Origin: Emcibacteraceae bacterium
Lineage (GTDB): Bacteria > Pseudomonadota > Alphaproteobacteria > Sphingomonadales > Emcibacteraceae
Direction of reading: 5' to 3'
DNA: 64,000 nucleotides
Assembly (NCBI GenBank): GCA_021774795.1
Contig: JAJFIR010000053.1
Coordinates: 62,001 to 126,000 of the forward strand
In this document: positions 1 to 9,387 of the stretch, in pieces
Layout: every line of letters starts with the position of its first letter
Position numbering within the stretch: the first letter of the stretch is position 1
Position numbers and translations under genes: made by a program
The notes under the pieces: model-generated
Told to the model about the DNA's origin: nothing
The model's input: the letters and a program-made list of their open reading frames with translations, nothing else
Database searches by the model: none

Positions 1-266
1 TTGGCCAGTGGCTGACCAAGCGGCTCAAGAGACATATCAAGATTACGCTCGCCCTTCGGACGACCAAAGTGAGAAACAACAATGACCCGGGCCCCTTGCT
101 CCGCGAGCGTGGTAATTGTCGGTGTCACGGAAAGAATACGCGTATCGTCCGTAACAATGCGGTGTCCTTCATCATCCAGTTTCATCGGGACGTTAAGATC
201 GGCACGAACAAGCACGCGCTTATTTTTAAGCACGCCCAGGCTTTTAATATTTTTGAAGGCCGCCAT
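1..266 (-). CDS. pgk: Phosphoglycerate kinase, N-terminal part (cut by left edge)
   Basis: Phosphoglycerate kinase makes ATP from 1,3-bisphosphoglycerate in glycolysis and runs in reverse in gluconeogenesis or the Calvin cycle; it is cytosolic. Only the first 88 residues are inside the window. They contain the two N-terminal family signatures that bind 3-phosphoglycerate, RADLNVP (residues 21-27) and SHFGRPKG (65-72). The ATG shares its A with the last base of the gap stop codon (TAATG arrangement), so translation is probably coupled to gap. Order on the minus strand is tkt, gap, pgk, a common alphaproteobacterial arrangement. The nucleotide-binding C-terminal domain lies beyond base 1. Confidence 0.93.
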   Translation of the reverse strand, partial: MAAFKNIKSLGVLKNKRVLVRADLNVPMKLDDEGHRIVTDDTRILSVTPTITTLAEQGARVIVVSHFGRPKGERNLDMSLEPLGQPLA

Positions 267-1273
267 TAGCCGAGGCTATGCATTACTTTGGCGGTATCAG
301 ACATGCGGTTAGCAAAACCCCATTCATTATCATACCATGTAAGGATGCGAACCAGATTGCCTTCCATCACGGATGTTTGTGATGCATCGAAGCTTGAACT
401 ATGAGCATCGTGATTAAGATCTATAGAAACAACCGGCTCGTTGATATAGGCTAGTACCCCTTTAAGGCGGCCGTTTGCAGCTTCTTCGATTGCTGCATTT
501 ATTTCATCTTCGGTTGTGTTTCTTTTTGCAACGAATGTCAGGTCAACGAGCGATACATTTGGGGTTGGTACGCGAATTGATGTTCCGTCCAACTTACCTG
601 CAAGTTCCGGCAAAACAAGACCAACAGCGCGCGCTGCACCGGTTGATGTTGGTATCATGCTGAGACCGCAGGCCCGGGCGCGACGTGGGTCAGAATGCAA
701 CGTATCAAGTACCCGTTGATCCCCCGTATAGGCGTGAACCGTTGTCATGATACCTTTTTCAATGCCAACCGCGTCGTGCAGCACTTGCGCAACGGGTGAA
801 AGGCAGTTTGTTGTGCAGGAAGCATTTGAAACAACTGTATCGCTGGCATCTAGTGTCTCGTGATTTACGCCGTAAACGATGGTTTTGCTGACACCGGAAG
901 CAGGTGCAGAAATAAGTACTTTTTTCGCTCCGGCATCAATATGCGCGGATGCTTTATCCTTATCTGCAAAAAAACCTGTGCATTCATAGACGATATCAAC
1001 ATCAAGTTCGCCCCACGGAAGGTCAGCAGGGTTGCGCTCAGCAGATACACTGATTTTATCGTTACCAATTATGATATGATTACCATCAACTTTTACGTCA
1101 AATGGAAACGGGCCATGAACACTATCCCTTTTTAGAAGATATGCATTCATTTCCACATCACCAAGATCATTAATTGCGACGACATCAATATCGTCACGAC
1201 CAGATTCGTAAATTCCACGAAGGGCGAGGCGGCCAATACGACCAAATCCATTAATTGCGACACGAATTGCCAT
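266..1273 (-). CDS. gap: Glyceraldehyde-3-phosphate dehydrogenase, type I
   Basis: Oxidises and phosphorylates glyceraldehyde 3-phosphate to 1,3-bisphosphoglycerate with NAD(P). At 335 aa it has the usual length. The Rossmann motif NGFGRIG is at residues 8-14. The catalytic cysteine is Cys153 in SNASCTTNC, and the partner histidine is His180 in [16 protein letters not shown] at the end of the second beta strand is typical of class I enzymes; cofactor preference cannot be settled by eye. A GGAGAAAA ribosome site precedes the ATG. It lies 20 bases after tkt and overlaps the pgk start by one base, so the three genes look like one operon feeding triose phosphate and pentose phosphate interconversion. 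Confidence 0.97.
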   Translation of the reverse strand: MAIRVAINGFGRIGRLALRGIYESGRDDIDVVAINDLGDVEMNAYLLKRDSVHGPFPFDVKVDGNHIIIGNDKISVSAERNPADLPWGELDVDIVYECTGFFADKDKASAHIDAGAKKVLISAPASGVSKTIVYGVNHETLDASDTVVSNASCTTNCLSPVAQVLHDAVGIEKGIMTTVHAYTGDQRVLDTLHSDPRRARACGLSMIPTSTGAARAVGLVLPELAGKLDGTSIRVPTPNVSLVDLTFVAKRNTTEDEINAAIEEAANGRLKGVLAYINEPVVSIDLNHDAHSSSFDASQTSVMEGNLVRILTWYDNEWGFANRMSDTAKVMHSLG

Positions 1274-1293
1274 GATATTTTCTCCAGTTTAAA

Positions 1294-3267
1294 TTATATT
1301 TTTTCTTTAATAGCGGCGACAAGTTTTTCTTTAGTCACGCCAAAATGTTTGTAAAGGTCTTTCGCAGGTGCAGATGCACCAAATTCATCTATGCCTATTT
1401 TAACGCCGTTTCGTCCAACATATTTTCCCCAGCCATAAGTTGATCCCGCTTCTATCGAAGCATATACTTTTGAATTACCTAAAACCTGATTTTGATATTC
1501 AGTGCTTTGCGCATCAAAAAGGTCCGTTGAGGGCATGGAAACAACGTTTGTATTAATACCTTCTGCTTCGAGTTCAGTTTGAGCTTTGATGGCAATTTCC
1601 ACTTCTGAACCGGTGGCGATAATGGTGGCAGTTGCGTCGCCACTCGCTTCTTTAATCACATAACCGCCTTTAGCAGAAAGATTATCTTCCGTGTGCTCTA
1701 ATCTCGCTTGTTTCAACCCCTGACGAGTGAGTACCAGGATTGAAGGTGTGTCTTTATTTTCAAGTGCAACAAGCCAACATTCCGCTGTTTCGATGGCATC
1801 GCACGGACGCAACACATTGACATTCGGCATCGCCCGAAGCGACGCAAGATGCTCGATCGGTTGATGGGTCGGACCATCTTCACCCAAACCAATACTATCA
1901 TGAGACATCACATATATGACCTGTTGTTTCATTAACGCGCTTAGACGTATAGCGGGCCGACAATAATCGGTAAAGACCATAAATGTACCGCCGTAAGGCA
2001 CAAATTCACCGTGCAGAGCCATGCCGTTCATCGCGGCGGCCATTCCAAATTCACGCACACCATAATACATGTACCGCCCGGAGAAATCGTCAGCCGTTAT
2101 TGGCGTAAGGTCTTTGGTTAACGTCATATTTGATCCGGTAAGATCCGCCGATCCGCCGATGGTTTCCTTGCATATAGGATTGATGATTTCGAGTACCATT
2201 TGTGATGCAATGCGCGTCGCTGGTCCAACAGGGTTTTCTGCTATATCTTTTTTGTAAGCATTAATAGCGGGGATGAGCTCAGCTGGAATATCTTTATTTA
2301 GGCACCTTTTAAAATCTGCTTTAACATCGGCGTCCAGTTTTTCAAATTTTTCCTTCCATAATTTTGAAATATTTGCACCTTTGGCACCCGCACCTCTCCA
2401 TGCATTTAGAATATCATCAGGAACGATAAATGCATCATGGTGCCAGTTTAAAAATTCTCGCGCCGCCATGATTTCTTCTTCACCCAGCGGCGCTCCATGT
2501 GTGGCTGAAGTGCCTCCCTTATTGGGTGCGCCGTAACCGATTATTGTCTTGCAAGCAATTAATGATGGCCGCGCGTCATTTTTGGCGGCTGTTATTGCCG
2601 CTTCGACGGCATTGGTATCATGGCCGTCAACGGCAATGGTATGCCAGTTGGACGCTTCAAACCGTTTAAGTTGATTATCGGAAACAGTCATCGCCGTTTC
2701 ACCGTCGATACAAATGCTATTGTCATCCCAAAGTACGATTAATTTCCCGAGCTTTAAATGACCGGCTTGCGAAATGGCTTCGTGCGAAACACCTTCCATC
2801 AAGCATCCGTCACCAGCTATGACATATGTGTGATGATCAATAACGTTGCCCATGCGTGCCGCGCTTAGTTTTTCGGCAATAGCAAATCCTACCGAGGTAG
2901 CCAGCCCCTGACCCAGCGGTCCTGTGGTCATTTCGATACCGGGAGCCTCCCCCAATTCAGGATGTCCTGCACATGGATGGTGCAATTGTCGGAAATTCTT
3001 TATGTCTTCAATAGTCGGGTTTTTGTAACCGGTCAGATATAGCAGAGAATATATCAACATCGATCCGTGACCGGCAGACAGGATGAACCGGTCGCGGTCA
3101 GGCCAGTCGGGCCAGTCGGGATCATATTTTAAAAATTTGGTAAATAATACGGTGGCCACATCGGCCATTCCCATCGGCATTCCCGGATGTCCAGATTTTG
3201 CTGCCTGAACTGCATCCATGCTAAGAGCACGAATAGCGTTTGCCATTTCCTTATGTGACACTGTCAT
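1294..3267 (-). CDS. tkt: Transketolase
   Basis: Thiamine-diphosphate enzyme that moves two-carbon units between sugar phosphates in the non-oxidative pentose phosphate pathway or Calvin cycle. With the ATG at 3267 the protein has 657 residues, normal for the family. Seen in order are SGHPGMPMG (His27, active site), the diphosphate/metal motif AGDGCLMEG (152-159) and the second-half segment REFGMAAAMNG with the catalytic glutamate. The reading frame also has a TTG at 3282, five codons earlier, but ATG 3267 begins the expected MTVSHKEMANAIR start, so I prefer it. First gene of tkt-gap-pgk. A terminator-like hairpin lies about 40 bases upstream in the leader. Confidence 0.96.
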   Translation of the reverse strand: MTVSHKEMANAIRALSMDAVQAAKSGHPGMPMGMADVATVLFTKFLKYDPDWPDWPDRDRFILSAGHGSMLIYSLLYLTGYKNPTIEDIKNFRQLHHPCAGHPELGEAPGIEMTTGPLGQGLATSVGFAIAEKLSAARMGNVIDHHTYVIAGDGCLMEGVSHEAISQAGHLKLGKLIVLWDDNSICIDGETAMTVSDNQLKRFEASNWHTIAVDGHDTNAVEAAITAAKNDARPSLIACKTIIGYGAPNKGGTSATHGAPLGEEEIMAAREFLNWHHDAFIVPDDILNAWRGAGAKGANISKLWKEKFEKLDADVKADFKRCLNKDIPAELIPAINAYKKDIAENPVGPATRIASQMVLEIINPICKETIGGSADLTGSNMTLTKDLTPITADDFSGRYMYYGVREFGMAAAMNGMALHGEFVPYGGTFMVFTDYCRPAIRLSALMKQQVIYVMSHDSIGLGEDGPTHQPIEHLASLRAMPNVNVLRPCDAIETAECWLVALENKDTPSILVLTRQGLKQARLEHTEDNLSAKGGYVIKEASGDATATIIATGSEVEIAIKAQTELEAEGINTNVVSMPSTDLFDAQSTEYQNQVLGNSKVYASIEAGSTYGWGKYVGRNGVKIGIDEFGASAPAKDLYKHFGVTKEKLVAAIKEKI

Positions 3268-3296
3268 TTTATTAAAACACAACCTTCAATTATTTA

Positions 3297-3328
3297 TTAA
3301 AAATAACCCCGAAATCGCCCGAGGTTAT
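3297..3328 (-). promoter_or_regulatory. Terminator-like hairpin in the tkt leader
   Basis: Read on the minus strand, ATAACC-T-CG, an 8-base loop and CG-G-GGTTAT form a stem with one mismatch, directly followed by a run of T. The T run ends about 30 bases before the tkt ATG. Because the neighbouring gene is divergent, a transcript crossing this hairpin must be headed for tkt, so it may act as an attenuator, or the inverted repeat may be a DNA operator. Which one cannot be decided from one sequence. Confidence 0.4.
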
Positions 3329-3543
3329 AATCTATCAATTTGCACCTTTTTATCTCAGCCGCACAATGGACTTTCTAAGCCGCAGGGTCAATATTCTATT
3401 GTTAAAAACAACAGATTTTATGCCTTCTTTCATCTTTTTTTGCATCAAAAGATTATTCTCCTTCTTTTTGGTGGATTTTTTCGGCGAAATGTTGATAGTT
3501 TATAAGTCCACTTGGGATTAACTTCATTAGAACGGGATTTAGA

Positions 3544-3861
3544 ATGTCGCCAAAAACAAAAAGGCTATCTGCGGATAAAACGGTTATGGCATTAGAAGAA
3601 GTGCTGGCAAGACTGGAACGGGCAATTCTTACAAAACAGGCAAAATTAAAGACGGGTTCTAGCGAACAAGCGGATTTTATCCACCAATTGGAAAAGGAAA
3701 ACCGTGCCCTATCCCGTGAATTGGAAGTTGCGAGAGACAACGTTGAAAAATTGGAAGAACGCATAGAACAACTTGAAGAAGCGGGCGACTCGGCTGAAAA
3801 AGATATTGGTGTGATGGTTCAGCAGCTTGACGCATTGATTGCGCAGCAAAATACACATTAA
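3544..3861 (+). CDS. DUF4164 family coiled-coil protein
   Basis: A 105-residue, highly charged protein that appears almost entirely helical, with heptad-like spacing from about residue 15 to the C-terminus (for example VEKLEERIEQLEEAG). No signal peptide or membrane segment is visible. The length, composition and position just before zapA match the alphaproteobacterial DUF4164 family. Function is not established; the fixed neighbourhood with the Z-ring protein ZapA suggests a link to cell division, which is inference only. It is divergent from tkt, and a promoter is expected in the 276-base gap between them. Confidence 0.8.
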   Translation: MSPKTKRLSADKTVMALEEVLARLERAILTKQAKLKTGSSEQADFIHQLEKENRALSRELEVARDNVEKLEERIEQLEEAGDSAEKDIGVMVQQLDALIAQQNTH

Positions 3862-3887
3862 TCAATAAAGTAATTAAAGGTAATTTT

Positions 3888-4202
3888 ATGGGACAAGTAT
3901 CGGTAACATTTAATAATCAGGAACATCATCTCGCTTGCCAGGACGGCGGTGAAGAACGACTTGCTATGCTGGCTGACTATATCGAGGAACGTGCACAGTC
4001 CCTTGTAGGAAGGATGGGTCCGGTTGGTGATACTCGTCTTTTATTGATGACCGCCATTATGATAGCGGATGAACTTGATGATCTTAATAACGGCGAATTG
4101 CCGACTAACGCGGCAGCAGAAGCAGAAGTTAAGCGCATGGATGTTGCTATGGGTAAGGCAGTTCTCAGAATTGAGGAACTTGCCAGAACTCTCGAAGCTT
4201 AA
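3888..4202 (+). CDS. zapA: Cell division protein ZapA
   Basis: ZapA binds FtsZ at mid-cell and promotes bundling of Z-ring protofilaments. The 104-residue product has the family layout: an N-terminal beta region (GQVSVTFNNQEHHLAC) followed by EERLAMLADYIEERAQSL and a C-terminal helical stretch used for coiled-coil dimerisation. An AAAGG site precedes the ATG. It is 26 bases after the DUF4164 gene and is followed by 6S RNA and fthC, the order familiar in alphaproteobacteria. Confidence 0.92.
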   Translation: MGQVSVTFNNQEHHLACQDGGEERLAMLADYIEERAQSLVGRMGPVGDTRLLLMTAIMIADELDDLNNGELPTNAAAEAEVKRMDVAMGKAVLRIEELARTLEA

Positions 4203-4280
4203 ATTTATTCTTCTCGTCTAAATTTTTTAAAAACCAAACTTGCCATTGCTGTTCTCGCCAAGAAGTTTTACAAACGTAAC

Positions 4281-4437
4281 AGCGGGTACTGTTCTGTTAG
4301 TGCCTTATATTATCCCCGGGGCGATAATTCTCTATCGGGAGCTGCCTCTGTTTTGGCCGTGGCCTTATTATGCGGTGCCCACCTATACTAATTAGGTTCT
4401 GGAGGATACAAATCAGTCACGGCAAAATGGTCCCGCA
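4281..4437 (+). ncRNA. ssrS: 6S RNA (ssrS)
   Basis: 6S RNA mimics an open promoter and sequesters sigma-70 RNA polymerase in stationary phase. The zapA-fthC gap is the standard location of ssrS in proteobacteria. The 261-base gap here has no reading frame but strong complementarity. Outer GCGGG (4282-4286) pairs with CCCGC (4432-4436). An inner arm TTTTGgCCGTG pairs with CACGGCAAAA with one bulged base. A terminal hairpin has ACCTA/TAGGT arms. The bases between outer and inner arms leave the large bubble the family needs. Ends are estimated from the closing stem, about 157 nt in total. No primary-sequence search was possible. Confidence 0.75.
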
Positions 4438-4463
4438 CTCTTATCTGGAAATAAAATCTGAGC

Positions 4464-5039
4464 ATGCTTCAAAAGAATGAACTTCGTGAAAAATCACTAA
4501 AAATTCGTAAAAAAGCTGAAGAAGGTGATGACGGAATGGCCGCACGTCTAGTCGCCTCAAAGATCATTATGTTGCCGGAACTTGATGAAGTTCGAACGGT
4601 GGCAGGCTACATACCCATTAAAAACGAACTGGATTGTCTCATTATTCTTAAAGCATTGCATGCTGCTTTTTTTCCAGTTGCACTGCCAACCATTGTAGCA
4701 AAAGATAAATCTCTGGATTTTCATGCCTGGGGGATGGATACTGAGCTTACAGACGGACCTTTCGGTACAAAACAATCGACAGGTAGTAAGGTAACGCCGG
4801 AGATAATCCTTGTTCCGCTCGTTGCCTTCGATCTAAAAGGGGGAAGGATCGGTTATGGCGGTGGTTTTTACGACCGAACAATCAAAAGGCTAAAGGAAAA
4901 TAATAATTGCCTTATGACGATAGGCGTTGCATATGAAGCGCAACAGGCGGATGATATTCCGATGGAAACCCACGATCAGCGATTGGATATGGTGATTACA
5001 GAAAAACAAGTTTACAGATTTAGTGACTTAGAAAGTTAA
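4464..5039 (+). CDS. fthC: 5-formyltetrahydrofolate cyclo-ligase
   Basis: Converts 5-formyl-THF to 5,10-methenyl-THF using ATP, returning a storage or inhibitory folate to the active pool. The 191-residue protein shows the family features: an N-terminal helix beginning LQKNELREKSLKIRKKA, a substrate-site region VAGYIPIKNELD, and the C-terminal signature RIGYGGGFYDRTI with the ATP-binding glycines. Its position just after 6S RNA is conserved in proteobacteria and the two are often co-transcribed. The next gene starts four bases after its stop. Confidence 0.94.
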   Translation: MLQKNELREKSLKIRKKAEEGDDGMAARLVASKIIMLPELDEVRTVAGYIPIKNELDCLIILKALHAAFFPVALPTIVAKDKSLDFHAWGMDTELTDGPFGTKQSTGSKVTPEIILVPLVAFDLKGGRIGYGGGFYDRTIKRLKENNNCLMTIGVAYEAQQADDIPMETHDQRLDMVITEKQVYRFSDLES

Positions 5040-5043
5040 ACGA

Positions 5044-5862
5044 GTGAAAATAATATATTTAGGTGATATTTTAGGGCGCAGTGGGCGCAAAATTGTTACA
5101 GATAAACTTCCGGAAATTAGTGAAAAGCTCAAAGCTGACGCTATTATAGTGAACGGGGAAAATGCCGCAGCCGGATTTGGTATCACTGAAAAAATTTCGA
5201 AAGAATTATTTGGTCTGGGTGTTGATGTTATTTCGACCGGTAATCATATTTGGGATCAAAAAGACACTAAGCGCTATATAAATACTGAACCGCGTCTTAT
5301 CCGACCCATAAACTTTCCCAGCGGAACGCCTGGAAAGGGATCGATTATCATTGAAGACAAACGGGGCAGACGTATTTTGGTAATCAATGTGATGGGGCGT
5401 GTATTTATGGACCCCCTTGATGATCCATTTAAGGCCGTAGATGATGAACTTAAAAAACATCGGCTTGGCTCAACTGTAGATTTTATCCTTGTTGACATTC
5501 ACGCCGAGGCCACATCAGAAAAGATGGCCATGGGACAATATCTGGATGGCAGAGTATCGTTTGTCGTTGGCACCCATAGCCACGTTCCGACGGCGGACGC
5601 TCAGATTTTTGATGGCGGTACAGCTTACCAAACTGACGCGGGCATGTGCGGGGACTATAATAGTGTTATTGGTATGGACAAAGTGGAACCCATTAATCGG
5701 TTTACCAAAAAATTACGCGGTGAAAGGTTTTCACCGGCATTGGGCGAGGGCACACTTTGTGGTGTTTATGTCGAATCCGACAATAAAACCGGTCTCGCGA
5801 CGCGCATTGAACCGATCAGAATAGGCGCCCGCTTGAAAGAAGCATTTCCCGATAAATTGTAA
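5044..5862 (+). CDS. YmdB-like metallophosphoesterase (TIGR00282 family)
   Basis: Dinuclear-metal phosphoesterase of the TIGR00282/YmdB family; characterised members hydrolyse 2',3'-cyclic nucleotides or cAMP. Length is 272 residues. Metal ligands expected for the family are visible: Asp8 (YLGDILGRSGR), Glu39-Asn40 (VNGENAAAG), Asn67-His68 (STGNHIWDQ), and C-terminal HAEATSEK and GTHSHVPTAD histidines. The start is GTG at 5044, four bases after fthC, so the two are probably co-translated. The true substrate here is unknown. Confidence 0.88.
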   Translation: MKIIYLGDILGRSGRKIVTDKLPEISEKLKADAIIVNGENAAAGFGITEKISKELFGLGVDVISTGNHIWDQKDTKRYINTEPRLIRPINFPSGTPGKGSIIIEDKRGRRILVINVMGRVFMDPLDDPFKAVDDELKKHRLGSTVDFILVDIHAEATSEKMAMGQYLDGRVSFVVGTHSHVPTADAQIFDGGTAYQTDAGMCGDYNSVIGMDKVEPINRFTKKLRGERFSPALGEGTLCGVYVESDNKTGLATRIEPIRIGARLKEAFPDKL

Positions 5863-5959
5863 AAGTTATTCACAAATGGCAATGGTTGGTTTATCAAGGG
5901 TTTGTTTAGCTAATTATCAAGAATATATACCTTTTTAGGAAAGTTTAAGAGAGAAGAAG

Positions 5960-6709
5960 ATGGCAGGCCATTCAAAGTTTAAAAATATTATGCACCGAAA
6001 GGGAGCGCAGGATAAAAAGCGTTCTTCCTTATTTAGTAAGTTGTCAAAAGAAATCACTGTAGCTGCAAAAATGGGCGGCCCGGATGTGGATTCAAATGCA
6101 CGCCTCAGATTGGCAGTACAAAATGCCCGTTCTTTAAGTATGCCTAAAGATAATATCCTTCGTGCTATCAAAAAGTCAGAAGGCGGAGATAGCGAAAATT
6201 ACGATGAAGTTCGTTATGAAGGGTTCGGTCCGGGCGGCACGGCAATTATTGTAGAGAGCTTAACAGATAATCGCAATCGCGCCGTAACTGATATTCGTAC
6301 CGCTTTTGCAAAAAACGGCGGTAATTTGGGTGAGGCAGGCAGTGTGTCCTATCAATTTGACAAAGTAGGGGAAATCGTCTTTGAGGAAAGCCAGACTTCA
6401 GCAGATGATATGTTCGAAATGGCGCTTGAGGCGGGCGCAGAAAATGTTGAAACTGACGGTGATATTCATGAAATTATTTGCTCTATGGAGGATCTACAAT
6501 CTGTGTCTTCAGCACTGGAAAGTTCAACCGGCGAAGAGCCAAAATCTGCGAAACTTGTTTGGAAAGCTCAGAATACTATTGAACTCGACCTTGACGGAGC
6601 GACTAAGCTAATGAAAATGATTGATGCATTGGACGATTTAGATGATGTGCAAAATGTATATGGTAACTATGAAATTCCTGACGATGTGATGGAGAAGCTC
6701 GGCGCGTGA
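5960..6709 (+). CDS. yebC: YebC/PmpR family transcriptional or translational regulator
   Basis: YebC-family proteins act as DNA-binding regulators in some bacteria and help ribosomes through difficult sequences in others. The 249-residue product has the standard start [18 protein letters not shown] and the three-domain acidic body, with the conserved [14 protein letters not shown] and LTDNRNRAV segments in the middle. A purine-rich AGAGAAGAAG precedes the ATG. It lies immediately upstream of ruvCAB, a very common bacterial arrangement, and its TGA overlaps the ruvC GTG by two bases. Confidence 0.96.
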   Translation: MAGHSKFKNIMHRKGAQDKKRSSLFSKLSKEITVAAKMGGPDVDSNARLRLAVQNARSLSMPKDNILRAIKKSEGGDSENYDEVRYEGFGPGGTAIIVESLTDNRNRAVTDIRTAFAKNGGNLGEAGSVSYQFDKVGEIVFEESQTSADDMFEMALEAGAENVETDGDIHEIICSMEDLQSVSSALESSTGEEPKSAKLVWKAQNTIELDLDGATKLMKMIDALDDLDDVQNVYGNYEIPDDVMEKLGA

Positions 6710-7269
6710 CAATAGCAAGACAGCGTTTGATAGGATTTGACCCCGGTCTTCGTAAAACGGGATGGGGCATTATTGACGTTGATGGTGCTCGCTTAAATCA
6801 TGTGGCTAATGGAATAGTTAAAACTGATAATGAGCTTTCACTAGCGGAACGATTGGTGCAACTTTATGATGGGCTCAGTCTGGTGATCACGGAGTGGGAA
6901 CCGGTATCGGCAGCAGTCGAAGAAACCTTTGTTAATAAAAACCCCAGTTCCACATTGAAGTTGGGACAAGCAAGAGGAATATCTTTATTGGTACCGGCCA
7001 TATCGGGTCTGCCTGTCTCTGAATATTCGCCCAATCATATCAAAAAATCAGTGGTAGGTTCCGGTCATGCCGGTAAAGAACAGGTCAAAGCCATGTTAGG
7101 TATATTACTCCCTGGTGTTAAGATAAATGGCGAAGATGCAGGGGACGCACTAGCGGTCGCAATATGCCACGCCCATAGCGGTGGTGCTCACGGTCGAATA
7201 AGTGATGCTTTAAATAAAGTCTCCGGCCAAAAAGGAGCGCAGATTATTATGAAGGGAAATAACGGGTGA
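6706..7269 (+). CDS. ruvC: Crossover junction endodeoxyribonuclease RuvC
   Basis: RuvC cuts Holliday junctions symmetrically during recombination repair, working with the RuvAB branch-migration motor. The 187-residue protein carries the RNase-H-like acidic site: Asp12 in [12 protein letters not shown], the glutamates of [15 protein letters not shown] (72-73), and the C-terminal cluster [14 protein letters not shown]. It starts with GTG overlapping the yebC stop (GTGA) and its own stop overlaps the ruvA start the same way, so ruvC and ruvA are translationally coupled. It is slightly longer than the usual 170-175 residues at the C-terminus. Confidence 0.96.
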   Translation: MTIARQRLIGFDPGLRKTGWGIIDVDGARLNHVANGIVKTDNELSLAERLVQLYDGLSLVITEWEPVSAAVEETFVNKNPSSTLKLGQARGISLLVPAISGLPVSEYSPNHIKKSVVGSGHAGKEQVKAMLGILLPGVKINGEDAGDALAVAICHAHSGGAHGRISDALNKVSGQKGAQIIMKGNNG

Positions 7270-7865
7270 TTGCCAAACTGAGGGGAATATTGGATAGTTT
7301 TGGTGAAGATTGGTGCATCGTTGATGTGGGCGGCGTTGGCTATTACGTATTTTGCTCGTCCAGAACGTTAAACAAATTAAATGGAGTTGGTGACGAAGCA
7401 AATCTGTTGATCGAAACCCATATTCGCGAAGATCATTTTCATTTGTTTGGTTTCGCAACTGAATTGGAACGAGATTGGTTCAGGATGCTTCAAACAGTAC
7501 AGGGGGTCGGTGCAAAAGTTGCGCTGGCCATACTTTCGGCCGTTGGTCCCGATGAACTTTCAAATTCAATAGCTGCTCAAGACAAAACTGTCGTTGGCCG
7601 CGCCAGCGGTGTGGGGCCAAAACTTGCGACACGAATTATTCACGAACTCAAAGATAAAGTGGCAAAATTTGTAGTGACGCCGGTCCAGGATGGCAGTGGT
7701 AAGGCGGTTGCAGGAAGTTCTCAGTCCGATGCTGTTTCGGCTCTTGTCAATTTAGGGTATAAGCAGGCAGAAGCTTATATGGCGGTCACAAGGATTTCAG
7801 GTGAAGGTGCAGAGGATAATGTTCAAAGGCTTATTCGTCTGGCATTGAAGGAGCTTGGTAAATGA
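7266..7865 (+). CDS. ruvA: Holliday junction DNA helicase subunit RuvA
   Basis: RuvA binds the four-way junction and loads RuvB hexamers for branch migration. The 199-residue product has an OB-fold N-terminal domain ([16 protein letters not shown] and [14 protein letters not shown]), a tandem helix-hairpin-helix region ([16 protein letters not shown] and [19 protein letters not shown]), and a flexible linker to a C-terminal RuvB-binding domain ([14 protein letters not shown]). GTG start overlapping the ruvC stop; its TGA overlaps the ATG of ruvB. Confidence 0.96.
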   Translation: MIAKLRGILDSFGEDWCIVDVGGVGYYVFCSSRTLNKLNGVGDEANLLIETHIREDHFHLFGFATELERDWFRMLQTVQGVGAKVALAILSAVGPDELSNSIAAQDKTVVGRASGVGPKLATRIIHELKDKVAKFVVTPVQDGSGKAVAGSSQSDAVSALVNLGYKQAEAYMAVTRISGEGAEDNVQRLIRLALKELGK

Positions 7866-8917
7866 GTGACCAAGAAAATGAAGATCGCTTGATCACAGGT
7901 AATGAAATCCATACTGATGTTGACATTTCACTAAGGCCATCGACACTTGCTGAATTTATTGGTCAAAGAAAAGCGTGTGATAATTTAAAAGTGTTTATTG
8001 AAGCCGCAAAAGTGCGCGGTAAACCACTTGATCATGTTTTATTTTTTGGACCGCCCGGACTAGGTAAAACGACATTAGCCCAGATTATGGCGCGCGAACT
8101 TGGCGTAAATTTCCGGGCAACCGCTGGGCCAGTTATTTCTAAATCCGGTGATTTGGCAGCACTTCTCACCAATCTGGAAGAAAACGATATTCTATTTATT
8201 GATGAAATTCATCGTCTAAATCCGGCTGTCGAAGAAATTCTATATCCGGCGATGGAAGATTTCCATCTTGACCTGATCATCGGGGAAGGACCGGCGGCAC
8301 GCTCGGTAAGGATTGATTTGCCACCTTTCACTTTAGTCGGAGCCACTACACGTTCAGGGCTTCTGACCACGCCGTTGCGTGACCGTTTCGGTATTCCCAC
8401 CAGGCTTAATTTTTATGATCCAAATGATCTGGAAAAAATTGTCAGCCGCGCGGCCCGCGTCTTAAATGTAGAAATGACAAAAGACGGCGCACTGGAAATT
8501 GCCCGACGAGCGCGTGGTACGCCAAGGATCGCAGGCAGGCTGCTAAGGCGGGTTAGCGATTTTGCTCTTGTTGCGGGTAGTGGGCCAATTAATGCTGAAA
8601 TTGCCGATAGTGCTTTGGAGCGACTGGAAGTAGATGCCCGCGGACTGGATGCAATGGATCATAAATATCTTAAATGTATTGGCGGAAATTATGGTGGTGG
8701 CCCCGTCGGCATAGAAACTTTGGCTGCCGCTTTAAGTGAACCCCGCGACGCCATAGAAGATATCATTGAGCCATATTTGATGCAGATGGGACTTGTTCAG
8801 CGCACCCCTCGTGGGCGTATGCTTTCGCCGCAAGCGTTTGAGCATGCGGGACTTAAACCACCGAAAAATTTTGATAGTTCACAGTTAAACCTGCTTGATA
8901 ACGAAACAAAAAAGTAA
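7862..8917 (+). CDS. ruvB: Holliday junction branch migration ATPase RuvB
   Basis: AAA+ motor that pumps DNA through the RuvA-bound junction. At 351 residues it is of normal length. The Walker A motif GPPGLGKT spans residues 63-70 and Walker [10 protein letters not shown] begins at 111; sensor 1 is VGATTRSG and the arginine-finger segment is PLRDRFGI. The C-terminal winged-helix domain is visible ([18 protein letters not shown]). The start overlaps the ruvA stop (ATGA) and the next gene begins two bases after its stop. Confidence 0.97.
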   Translation: MSDQENEDRLITGNEIHTDVDISLRPSTLAEFIGQRKACDNLKVFIEAAKVRGKPLDHVLFFGPPGLGKTTLAQIMARELGVNFRATAGPVISKSGDLAALLTNLEENDILFIDEIHRLNPAVEEILYPAMEDFHLDLIIGEGPAARSVRIDLPPFTLVGATTRSGLLTTPLRDRFGIPTRLNFYDPNDLEKIVSRAARVLNVEMTKDGALEIARRARGTPRIAGRLLRRVSDFALVAGSGPINAEIADSALERLEVDARGLDAMDHKYLKCIGGNYGGGPVGIETLAAALSEPRDAIEDIIEPYLMQMGLVQRTPRGRMLSPQAFEHAGLKPPKNFDSSQLNLLDNETKK

Positions 8918-8919
8918 AA

Positions 8920-9366
8920 ATGACTGAAATTTCGCCACATTCTGGAATTATTAAACGAAATGTACATTATTTTCCGTTACGTGTTTATTACGAAGATACT
9001 GATATCGGTGGTGTTGTGTATTACGCGAATTATTTTAAGTTTATGGAGCGTGCACGTTCGGAAATGTTAAGAGTTCTAGGTGTTGATCAAGCAAAGATGT
9101 TAGATTATAACAATTTAGATGATGTAAGTTTCGTTGTTAGGTATGCGGAAATCGAATTTAAAGCACCAGCCCGTTTTGACGATAGTTTGACAGTAACAAC
9201 AGAAATTTTGAAAGTGGGTGGTGCCAGTATTGTTATGAAACAAAATATATTAAAAGCCGAGGAACCTTTGGTAGAGGCCATAATCAAGGCGGCGGTTATC
9301 GGTGAAGACGGCAAAACCAAAAGAATGCCTAAATCTATTTTAAGTAAATTAGAATTAATAAATTAA
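8920..9366 (+). CDS. ybgC: Tol-Pal associated acyl-CoA thioesterase YbgC
   Basis: Hotdog-fold thioesterase that in enterobacteria hydrolyses short-chain acyl-CoA and is always the first gene of the tol-pal cluster. The 148-residue protein has the 4-hydroxybenzoyl-CoA thioesterase signature RVYYEDTDIGGVVYYANY, including the catalytic Asp in EDTD, followed by KFMERARSEML. No membrane segment is seen. It sits between ruvB (2-base gap) and tolQ (21-base gap), linking the recombination and envelope genes into one transcription unit. Its role in envelope maintenance is not clearly established. Confidence 0.93.
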   Translation: MTEISPHSGIIKRNVHYFPLRVYYEDTDIGGVVYYANYFKFMERARSEMLRVLGVDQAKMLDYNNLDDVSFVVRYAEIEFKAPARFDDSLTVTTEILKVGGASIVMKQNILKAEEPLVEAIIKAAVIGEDGKTKRMPKSILSKLELIN

Positions 9367-9387
9367 GTAATTTATAGGGACACACGA

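Noticed and set aside
3102-3119. Tandem 9-base repeat in tkt (GCCAGTCGG twice)
   Set aside because: It is in frame and encodes DWPDWPD, a plausible natural variation of the transketolase segment before DRDRF; no sign of an unstable repeat.
3218-3505. 95-codon plus-strand open frame over the tkt start
   Set aside because: Overlaps the tkt start and leader on the opposite strand and has atypical composition.
4240-4273. TTGCCA and TTACAA as a 6S RNA promoter
   Set aside because: Spacing (about 22 bases) is too long for a sigma-70 promoter; no convincing -10 found.
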